Positions 56,057 to 64,000 of a DNA stretch of 64,000 nt are shown in pieces (the stretch's first letter is position 1; the number at the start of each line of letters is the position of its first letter). The stretch covers positions 40,891 through 104,890 of the forward strand of contig WTPW01000876.1 in NCBI GenBank assembly GCA_009809945.1, written 5' to 3'. The notes under the pieces are model-generated. The model was not told the origin of the DNA, ran no database searches, and was given only the letters and a program-made list of their open reading frames with translations. Both the position numbers and the translations under genes were made by a program. This stretch comes from Gigaspora margarita (Eukaryota > Glomeromycota > Glomeromycetes > Diversisporales > Gigasporaceae).

Positions 56057-56791
56057 ATGGTAAATGCAAACGAATGGTTAAATGAAAAAATTCCAAAGCT
56101 TCAAAGAGCACAAGCAACACATCTTACTATCTACAGACAATGTCAAAGTGGCCATACCACATATCAGAATAGTTGCAATTATTGTAAAAATACAAATAAT
56201 GTTTCAAGTCCTCCACAATATCAATTCTATAATGTTATTTTGGAAGGAGAGTTAGATCTTAACGACTTTGCTAATTTGCAATGCCTATATGTCAACGGTG
56301 CTGGACCGGGTCAAGACCAGCAACAAAAGTTAACTAATTTAAAGATCGATAAATGTAATAAACTAATTCAGCTACAATTTAATAATACTCCTTTTTCCAA
56401 GATAATGGAACAACTATTTACTGATCGCGATAGGTTAAAAAGCCAAGTAGAAAAATTAACTAACATTATTCGAAATATTAAAAGCTTTAGTCTTGGTGAT
56501 ATAAAAGCAGCTACTAAAAAAATGCAAGAGGCAAATTTGGAGTATCAAGTTGTTATTATTAAGAGTAAATTGACCGAAGATTATCAATGGTTGTTAGAAA
56601 ATTTACTAGAAGCTCAACAAGAAGTTTTACAAAATGATAACACTTTTGCCCGAAAACAATTAGAGAAAGTTAAAAAGAGATTATCTAATGTGATTACCGC
56701 CGAGGAAATTCAAGAGTTATTAGGTAAAATAGTGGAAATTAATGAATTGGAAGTTCAACTAAATAATTTAAAAATTCAAGAAAACAAATAG
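56057..56791 (+). CDS. MVNANEW-family protein, intact, 244 aa
   Basis: An open frame begins MVNANEWLNEKIPK, the family N-terminus (related in style to the NAxEWL starts of large Glomeromycotina families). Residues 29-43 hold C-x3-H-x6-C-x2-C (CQSGHTTYQNSCNYC), a possible small metal-binding knuckle. Residues ~63-115 (GELDLNDFANLQCLYV, LTNLKIDKCNKLIQLQF) look like degenerate leucine-rich repeats. Residues ~120-244 are highly charged heptad-like helix, probably coiled coil. No signal peptide or membrane segment. The start is supported by conservation of TACATTATGG with the copies at 59041 and 62960. Relative to 62960-63709 it lacks ~5 residues after SKI. Single exon as far as the coding part shows. 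Function unknown; a protein-interaction role would fit. Confidence 0.8.
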   Translation: MVNANEWLNEKIPKLQRAQATHLTIYRQCQSGHTTYQNSCNYCKNTNNVSSPPQYQFYNVILEGELDLNDFANLQCLYVNGAGPGQDQQQKLTNLKIDKCNKLIQLQFNNTPFSKIMEQLFTDRDRLKSQVEKLTNIIRNIKSFSLGDIKAATKKMQEANLEYQVVIIKSKLTEDYQWLLENLLEAQQEVLQNDNTFARKQLEKVKKRLSNVITAEEIQELLGKIVEINELEVQLNNLKIQENK

Positions 56792-57230
56792 TAATAACTT
56801 TAGCCCTAAATTCACAAATTAATTTGTTTTCTAAGACATAATTCAGACCATTATTACAAGCATTACATTAGAATTTCTCTTTTTCAATAAATAACAATGA
56901 AAGTTATATTTTGAAAAGAGATAAAAGCCACTTGATATTTTCATAAAAGTACTGTAACAAAATTTGGAGATATAAATTTATAAATTTGAAAATTATGTTT
57001 CATTCTATTAAAATTTTTTCCTTTTTCGAAAACTTACATATGTATTGTGTTATTTAGTAACATCTTTATTTTCATGCTTTACAATGTTTTAAAATTAAAA
57101 AATAACCCTTCGCCTCAAACCAACCGTAATTAACATTTATTTATGCCTTTCTCATGTCATAATGCGTAATACTTCATTATAAACGATCTAAATCTCATTC
57201 TCGATGTGATTAGCTAGTGATCGCAAAAGT
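56792..57230. repeat. Duplicated 3' flank of the intact paralog
   Basis: Shares the AATAACAATGAAAGTTAT and CCACTTGATATTTTCATAAA blocks with 271-480 and 53786-53950, and the TTCTCGATGTGATTAGC block with 55040 and 60020. No gene. Confidence 0.5.
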
Positions 57231-57240
57231 GCTCATCTTA

Positions 57241-57490
57241 GAGATGTACCTAACGTAAGGTACTCTCACACCCGCAACTTACGCAAGGTGACATCGATCT
57301 CGTACAAGGTAAATCATTTGATTATGATAATTTTAACAGTAAACTATCAATATCGATATTGATAATTTTAATTTTGAAACTTCTCATTCTGAAATAAAGA
57401 TTTTAACACAACTCACGTAAAATCGCACGATGTAACCTCAAGAGGTGTGTGAATAAATGCTAAACTTACCCCGTGCGAGGTACATATATA
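57241..57490. mobile_element. 250-bp MITE with GATGTACCT ends in a duplicated flank
   Basis: The left end GATGTACCTAACGTAAGGTA and the inverse of the right end ATGTACCTCGCACGGGGTAA pair (core ATGTACCT..GTAAG). GCTCATCTTA at 57231-57240 and GCTCGTCTAT at 57491-57500 are the probable target duplication (about 9 bp, mismatched). The homologous flanks at about 55083 and 60050 read straight through GTGCTCATCTATAATTATA, giving empty sites. Confidence 0.7.
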
Positions 57491-59040
57491 GCTCGTCTAT
57501 AATTATATTTTATATAAATTTTTGTTGACAACTTGAATATGCAAATAATGACATAATTGAAGTTTTCTCAAACATTATCTTCGATGTAAATAATTAATGA
57601 TCGTAACAATGCTCATTTAATATAATCAATAAAAATAATATTGTAATTGATACTTGAGCTTATTATTCTTCTATTTGTCAAACATCATCATCAAATTAAA
57701 AAAAAAAAATAAAGTCAGTTAAGTACGAAAAAATGTCAGTTCGGAATCCACTAGTTTTAGGTTCGTCAATATTCGGTTGTTGTATGAGCGATCACTTTTT
57801 TTAGATACTCGATTAATTGCAAATTTTGTCAAGTCAGCGATATTTCCCATCTTTTGCAACGTACATACGTACGTAAGGTACGTCTATGCCATGACCCGAT
57901 AAGACATTGACACGTGATCTTGTACTGTTTTTCTGAATCAGCATGCTCGGAATAATTAAACCAAAAAAGTTAAGTAATGGAACTCATTGTCGTGCTGAAT
58001 ACGAATTAGTAACGACAAAAACGGTGGAGGCTGTATCAATGGCTGTGTGATTGAACGTGAAAATCCAAAATGAATTCCAAGAAACCTTCGAATTTAAGCC
58101 GAAAAGAAATTAGTATAACGATTAGCATGAGAAAAATTCAAAAAAAAAAAAAAAAATTGAAAATGAAGCATTTAATTACTTTCAAGAATCTGACGGTACA
58201 CGCAATTCCTGTATATAGAAAAAGGAAAAATTAAATGAGTACATCCCCTTTTCACAGCATTAAGTCCTCCATGAAAATTTTTTTTCTCTAATTTCACATG
58301 ATAGAATAAATGGGATGGAATATAAATAATAGAAATTAATATAATTTATAAAACTCGGTTCAAATAATTGGAATTAGATCCTTCTTTACCTTGGAAAGAC
58401 CATTTAATATAGTCATCATGTATATTTTACCTTTGGCTAAGTCTCTTCAAATCGAACGCCTTGAATGAAGCCGTCCTATTTTCCTCGTTAACAACGTACG
58501 AAGTCCAATTCTATAAATTTGGTAATAACTTTATATTATCATATGGAGGTTCGTCAATAGAAAAGGGATAAAAAGTTTTTAGCACTTTTTTTTTAAATTT
58601 TAAATTAAAAATATCTCATTAACTTCTAAATCAAATTAACTACAAAATCAAATTAAATAAAATTTTTTTTTTATTTTAATTTATAACTATAATTAAAATA
58701 TAAAAAAAAATTATTATATTTAGTTTAATAGTTATTGAGATATTTTAATTTAAAGTTTAATAAAAAATTTTTACTTAGAAAAAATCTCACCCCTTTCTAC
58801 GACGAGCCCCCATATGGTTTCCCTGCATTAATCGCATTTACTACTGCAAAAGATTCCTTCTACTAGCGCTAGCCCATTGCTTACAAACATACTGCGTGGA
58901 GAAAAAAGGCAATACCCAAGTACATATTGATCTGTTAAATATTATGAATTTGTCATTTTCACACGATATTTATTTAAAAAAAATGTTAACTGATATTTTA
59001 TTGCAGAAGTCATTTTTCAACATCATTAATAAAATACATT
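57491..59040. other. Intergenic sequence and 5' flank of pseudogene 2
   Basis: Array-unit blocks recur (TGTTGACAACTTGAATATGC, AGTCAGTTAAGTACG, GACACGTGATCTTGTAC, GGCTGTATCAATGGCTGTGT at about 58030). 58560-58800 is an A/T-rich region with an inverted tendency. TTTTATTGCAG just upstream of 59041 parallels the acceptor-like sites before the other copies. No gene. Confidence 0.45.
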
Positions 59041-59758
59041 ATGGTAAATGCAAACAAATGGTTATATGAAAAAATTCCGAAGAATCAAAGAGAAAAGCCA
59101 CACATCTTTATATCTACAGACAATGTTAAGATGGTCATAGCACATTTCAAAATAATTGTAGTTATTGTAATAATATAGATCCAAATCCTATTTCAGATCC
59201 CCAGGTTATCAATTCTATAATACTATTTTGGAAGGAGAGTTAGATCTTAACGACCATGTTAATTTGCAACACCTATGTCTACGATTCTGGATCGAGTCAA
59301 GACCAGCAACAAAAATTAACTAATTTAAAGATTAATAAATGTAATAAACTAATGTATCTACTATTTAATAATCCTCCTTTTTCCAAGATAACGATTGGAG
59401 AGAATAAACAACCAATTACTGATCGCAATATGTTAAAAGTCAAGTAGAAAAAATTAACTAGTATTATTCGAAATTTTAAAGGCTTTAGTTTTGGTGATAT
59501 AAAAGCAGCTACTAAAAAATGCAAGAGGAAAATTTGGAGTATCAAGTAGCTGTTATTAAGAGTAAATTGGCCGAAGATTGTCTAATTGTTGTTAGGAAGT
59601 TTTACAAAATGACAACACTTTTGTTCAAAAAAAAATTAGGTAAGTTAAAGAGATTATCCAACATGATTGCCGTTGAGGAAATTAAAGAGTCTTAGGTAAA
59701 ATAGCGGAAATTAATGAATTATAAGTTCGGCTAAATAATCTAAATTCAAGCAAAATAG
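59041..59758 (+). pseudogene. MVNANEW-family pseudogene 2
   Basis: It starts with an ATG in the same context as the intact copies (ATGGTAAATGCAAAC) and covers the whole gene length, but has frame changes after the first ~20 codons, around the Cys-rich region, after the LRR-like part, and several small deletions and stops toward the end (TTATAAG, AAAATAG). Short open pieces (59256-59447) are relics. The decay pattern differs from pseudogene 1, so the two died independently. Confidence 0.8.
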
Positions 59759-60897
59759 TAATAACTTTAGACCTAAATTCACAAATTAATTTGTTTCTTC
59801 GATTATTATAACATTACACTGGAATTCCATTAAATTTCTCATTCCATAATAAATATGTATTGTGTTATTTAGTATTATCTTTATTTTCTATAATGTACAA
59901 TGTTTTAAAAATTAAAGAACGATCCTTAGCCTTGAACAAACTGTAATTAACATTTATTAATTCCTTTCTCATATCAATCAATGCATAAATATTTCATCAT
60001 AAATGATCTAAACCTCATTCTCGATGTGATTAGCGAATGATTGAATAGTGCTCATCTATAATTATATTTTATGTAAATCTTTTGTTGACAACTTGAATAT
60101 GCAAATAATGGCATAATTGAAGTTTTCTCAAACATTATCTTCGATTTAATTAATTAGTGATCGTAACAATGCTCATTTAATATAATCAATAAAAATAAAG
60201 ATTATAACTGATACTTGAGTGGTTCCTTATTTTTCTATTTGTCAAATATCATTGTCAAATAAAAAGGAAAATAAAGTCAATTAAGTAAGAAAATTAAAAA
60301 ATAAAATAAAGGTATTTAAGTACGAAACATTAAAAAAAAAAAAATACAGTACAAAAAAAATGTCAGTTAAAACACCATTATAAATTTGTGAACGGTATAA
60401 ATTTTTTATTGTTCACTGTTAAAATTTTTTAAGAACAGTAAAATAATAATATATAATGTTCTCACAAATATATAATGATCAGCTGCATAATATAGCGATA
60501 ATTGATCAAAGTTAAATTTCAATTTATCATTATAAACACATATTTGAGGGCTGCTTCATATCTATAACATTATATATATATATATATTTGTTTCTTTGTT
60601 TGTGCCATCTGTGTGAGAACATAACGTTTGAGAACATCTATAACTTTCGTATTGTTCTCATGAGAACAATATTTAAATCTGAAATTTCGAACCCGAACAA
60701 GGACGATGATTGCAAAATGCAGAATGCCACAGAATTCACGGATTGGATTTTATCGCAGATAGACGTGGAATTTAGACCAGAATTTGATTCGGACCAATCA
60801 AATTGCTTCTTTATTTGTAATTTTTAACGAAAGGATAAATAATCAGTTAACACAAAACACGATCGTGGTTTGTCGGGAAGTTTCAGTACATTAAAAA
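59759..60897. other. Intergenic, duplicated flank then unassigned sequence
   Basis: 59759-60310 repeats array-flank blocks. 60370-60680 has GAGAACA / TGTTCTC motifs in both orientations (60467, 60616, 60653) that may be a worn inverted-repeat element. The frame 60588-60827 has no recognisable domain and is not called. Confidence 0.4.
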
Positions 60898-61141
60898 TTA
60901 CCGTAAAGTGCCGTATACAAGAAATAGAAGATCCACCGCGTATTAGACCCGGGCGCGAACCACAAAAACTATATTAATCAAATACGGGGTTTTCTTAAAT
61001 AGCTAGACTGCCTATTGTAATTAAATTTTTTCTTTTCATGATATAACCTCTCAGCGTGTACTAGACCCGGGATCTACTATGTGATTTAAAAATTGGTGGA
61101 ATGTAACAGACCCGGGTCTTGTATGCGGCACTTTACGGTAA
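60898..61141. mobile_element. 244-bp MITE, family of the 31231-33580 element
   Basis: The ends TTACCGTAAAGTGCCGTATA and its near-exact inverse, followed by CAAGA, and paired TAGACCCGGG / GACCCGGGTC motifs inside. CCGGG-containing inner arms are more GC-rich than the copy inside LINE 3, where the equivalent motifs have decayed to A/T. Confidence 0.65.
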
Positions 61142-61390
61142 GTTTTTTCGCGCAAATTTTTTGTGCAGAAATTCACAGAATTTGACATAAATATAAACTT
61201 TATTACTGTATTATGTGTAAATAATCGCATAATTTGCCGCAGAAAATCATCGTCCCTACAGGACCCGAATAAGGAATTGACACGCGATTGCTGAATCGGA
61301 ACAATCTAACCAAAAAAGTTAAGTAATGGAACTCATTGTCATTGTTGAACACGAATTAAATAATGACAAAACGGTAGAGGCTGTATCAAA

Positions 61391-62448
61391 TAGGGCTGTT
61401 AATCGGTCCTAATAGTAAATATCAAATAAACTAAATATACCTTGATAATACGCATTTTGAAACAACTATAAAATGTTGTTTTGGGTTAAAATTCAATTAC
61501 AAACCCCTTAGTTTGTTAAACAAGTTTAAACCACGTTTAATGTATAATGTGAACGGGCTGTTGTTAATATTAATAAAATAGAGAAATTTATTAATGACAG
61601 CAATGGCGTGATCAGTTGATTTACAATTTGCATTGTATTTGTGCGAAATAACGGTTTGAAACAAGCTAATGATTAATTTAGCCGAGAATTTTTAATGATA
61701 AAAATTATAATTTGCATTCGACTAAAATTAACAATTAGCTTGCCTCAAACTCGTGATCCAAACAACGCCTATATGCAAATATAGTATATTGTTCAAATCT
61801 GAAATAAGTGTAATCTGCAATCCGCATGTAAGTAATGAATGTACCATTATTGTCAAATTATAGATTATCAGTTTTTCAATATCGGTACACATTGATAAGA
61901 TTACAACGCCAAAATATCGCATACTAAATTTGGCTAATTTATTTTGAAAATCAAATTTGCATACTTTCTATTAAGCGTATTACGGATAATTAAGACAATT
62001 CTTGTCTTGAATCAGTCACGATTAAACATTTGGCATGCCCAATTATGATTATATAAATTATCGAATCTTAAGTGGTTAAAAGTGGCCAAATCTTTTTAAC
62101 TGATTTTAACTATAATGTTCATATTTTATGAAGTTAATTAAATGAGTTATTTTGTTATATTAATATAATATATTATTTTCTAATCCATAAATTATGTATA
62201 ACTAAAATTATCAAACGTATTAATATCATATAAGCAAATATTATTAATTTGAAAAGCTTATTGTAATTATTTACACCGACAAACTTAATTTCACCGTTAT
62301 AGCAAAAAAGTATTATATTGATCATCGGTCCGTCCGGTCTAGCTCTATTCGGTCCTATTTCGGTCCCGGACCGCGTCCGGTCCGGTTTTTTAAAAGACCG
62401 TGCGGTCTTTTAACCGGGACGGACCGGACGGACCGATTAACAGCCCTA
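61391..62448 (+). mobile_element. hAT-like non-autonomous element, complete, 1058 bp, 8-bp duplication
   Basis: The ends TAGGGCTGTTAATCGGTCC and GGACCGATTAACAGCCCTA are exact inverse partners. GTATCAAA flanks both sides (61383-61390, 62449-62456). Homologous array flanks (about 55535 and 58030) read GGCTGTATCAAAGGCTGTG or similar without the insert. Eight-bp duplication and TAGGG..ends are hallmarks of hAT transposons. The right subterminal 120 bp is rich in CCGGTCC and forms hairpins. No transposase; the frame 61728-61922 is chance. Confidence 0.85.
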
Positions 62449-62456
62449 GTATCAAA

Positions 62457-62959
62457 GGCTGTGTAATTGAATGTGAAAATCCAAAATGAATTTCAAGAAA
62501 TCTTCGGAAAAAAAATTAGCAGAATGGTTAGCACGAGAAAAATTACAAGAAAAAAAAAAAAGAAAATGAAGCATTTAATTATTTTCAAAAAATCTGCTGA
62601 TACAAGCAATTCCAGTACGTAGAAAAAGGAAAAAATTAAATGATAGAATAGATGAGATGGAATGTAATCGAAATTATATAAAATGATTAAGTTTAGTTCG
62701 AATTAGATTCTTTCTTTTACATCGAAAAATCCATTTAATAAAATCCTCTTCTTGTGTATTCTTCATATTTTATCATTGGACAAGTCTCGTCGAATCAAAA
62801 GCACCTTGAGCCGTCATATTCTCCACGTTAACAACGTTGGTACCAGGTCTGTAGTGATTTTTAATATGTGGTTCCCAGATAAACAATTTGGTCCACATAA
62901 TAAATTTACGTAACTGATATCATATTTTTACAGAATAATTTTAATAATAGCAGTACATT
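62457..62959. promoter_or_regulatory. 5' flank of the second intact paralog with conserved acceptor-like site
   Basis: Strongly similar to 55540-56056 (GAATCCATTT.., AATTTGGTCCACATAATAAA, CGTAACTGATATCATA). ATTTTTACAG at about 62924-62934 lies ~25 bp before the ATG, with equivalents before the copies at 56057 and 59041, suggesting an intron in the 5' UTR or a shared leader. No core promoter could be assigned. Confidence 0.4.
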
Positions 62960-63709
62960 ATGGTAAATGCAAACGAATGGTTAAATGAAAAAATTCCAAA
63001 GAATCAAAGAGCACAAGCAACAAATCTTACTATCTATAAACAATGTCAAAACGGTCATACCACATATCAGAATGGTTGCCATTATTGTAATAATAAGAAT
63101 AATTTCTCAAATCCTCCACAATATCAATTCTTTAGTACTCTTTTGGAAGGAGAGTTAGATCTTAACGACTTTGTTAATTTGCAATACCTATATATCTACG
63201 GTTCTGGACCGGGTCAAGACCAGCAACAAAAGTTAACTAATTTAAAGATCGATAAATGTAATAAACTAATATCTCTACAGTGTAATAATCCTCCTATTTC
63301 CAAGATAGCGATTGGAGAGACTAAACAACTAATTGCCGATCGTAATAGGTTAAAAAGTCAAGTAGAAAAATTAACTAGTGCTATTCGAAATATCAAAGGT
63401 TTCAATCCGGGCGATTTAAAATTAGTGGCTAAGAAAATTGAAGAAGAAAATTTAGAACATCAAGTATCGGTTACTAAAAATAAATTTGATGAAGATGATA
63501 AGTTGTGGTTAGATCTTTTACTAGAAACTCAACAAGAAGTTTTACAAAATGACAACACTTTCGCTCGAAAGCAATTAGAGAAAATTAAAAAGAGATTGTC
63601 TACAGTGCTTACCACTGAGGAAATTCAAGAATTCTTAGGCAAAGTTGTGGAAATTAATGAATTGGGAATTCAACTAAAAAATCTCAAAATTCAAAAAAAT
63701 CAATGGTAA
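62960..63709 (+). CDS. MVNANEW-family protein, intact, 249 aa
   Basis: Second intact copy, same architecture as 56057-56791: N-terminal MVNANEWLNEKIPKNQRA, Cys/His cluster CQNGHTTYQNGCHYC (C-x3-H-x6-C-x2-C at residues 29-43), LRR-like residues ~63-112 (ELDLNDFVNLQYLYIYGSG), then a ~130-residue charged helical region with EKLTSAIRNIKGF and LLLETQQEVLQND. The C-terminal half is the more diverged part (FNPGDLKLVAKK against FSLGDIKAATKK). No signal peptide or transmembrane segment. Start conserved with paralogs. The downstream sequence to 64000 is not the duplicated flank seen after the other copies beyond a short CACTTGATATTT block. Function unknown. Confidence 0.8.
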   Translation: MVNANEWLNEKIPKNQRAQATNLTIYKQCQNGHTTYQNGCHYCNNKNNFSNPPQYQFFSTLLEGELDLNDFVNLQYLYIYGSGPGQDQQQKLTNLKIDKCNKLISLQCNNPPISKIAIGETKQLIADRNRLKSQVEKLTSAIRNIKGFNPGDLKLVAKKIEEENLEHQVSVTKNKFDEDDKLWLDLLLETQQEVLQNDNTFARKQLEKIKKRLSTVLTTEEIQEFLGKVVEINELGIQLKNLKIQKNQW

Positions 63710-64000
63710 TATTTAGCTAGATTAAAATCAATTCGTTTCCATAAAATAATGAAATGCTAATTCTCTATAAAGGCCACTTGATATTTCTCTTGAAAGTAAC
63801 GAACTTAGGAGACATGAATCAGAACAATGTGTTTATATATTAAAAATATCCCTTTTTGTATGTTTACATACTTTATTCATTTATTATCATTTTATTCCTT
63901 TGTTATTTAGCTGTTGGTTATTTGCCTCTATATTCTTTACGTATCGTTATTTGATAACATTTCATGCAATTTTTTAAAATTAATAAATTTAAAGAACTAT
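63710..64000. other. 3' flank of the last paralog
   Basis: AT-rich. It includes a short block (AAGGCCACTTGATATTTC) shared with other family 3' flanks. No further gene. Confidence 0.4.

Overview
The window looks like a piece of a very AT-rich, transposon-crowded nuclear genome of an arbuscular mycorrhizal fungus (Glomeromycotina, Rhizophagus-like). The reasons are spliceosomal introns in the one multi-exon gene, non-LTR retrotransposons with fungal-type coding potential, tRNA-headed SINEs, dozens of MITE-like inverted-repeat elements, and a lineage-type paralogous family whose proteins begin MVNANEWLNEKIPK. The genus is inference. No rRNA gene, functional tRNA gene, CRISPR array or prokaryote-like operon was seen. 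There are two assembly gaps (1790-2435 and about 41682-41850).

Layout. Positions 1-960 hold the 3' end and downstream flank of one paralog of the MVNANEW family. Positions 960-10740 are wall-to-wall inverted-repeat elements, many nested. Positions 10741-16716 hold a decayed plus-strand LINE (endonuclease, RT with YVDD, RNase H). Positions 16717-24600 hold more MITEs, a long repeat also found at 40.2 kb, a GC-richer island and a 1.4-kb inverted-repeat element. Positions 24604-27672 hold a nine-exon gene relic whose introns are loaded with repeats. Positions 27901-29310 hold a hAT-like copy carrying a nested element. Positions 30130-36658 hold a minus-strand LINE fragment split by a 2.35-kb element. 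Positions 37164-49836 are a Russian-doll nest of at least four levels: a tRNA-headed retroelement contains an inverted-repeat element, which contains a SINE and a full-length LINE, which in turn carries two further elements. Most levels can be undone with target-site duplications. Positions 49851-52655 hold two more minus-strand SINEs and further MITEs. Positions 53250-63709 hold a tandem array of four MVNANEW-family copies: two intact (56057-56791 and 62960-63709) and two decayed.

The only clearly intact host genes are the two family copies. They encode about 245-residue proteins with a small Cys/His cluster, an LRR-like middle and a helical, probably coiled-coil C-terminal half. Their function is unknown. 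The flanks of the copies are also duplicated, so empty-site comparison is possible and pins a hAT insertion (8-bp duplication) and a MULE-like insertion to the base.

The most notable patterns are: (a) the dated nest at 37-50 kb; (b) a set of MITEs that share an internal core but have different termini, two of them with 9-bp target duplications; (c) telomere-like TTAGGG tracts recurring inside otherwise unrelated MITEs; (d) the repeat-laden gene relic with a 19-bp frameshifting duplication.
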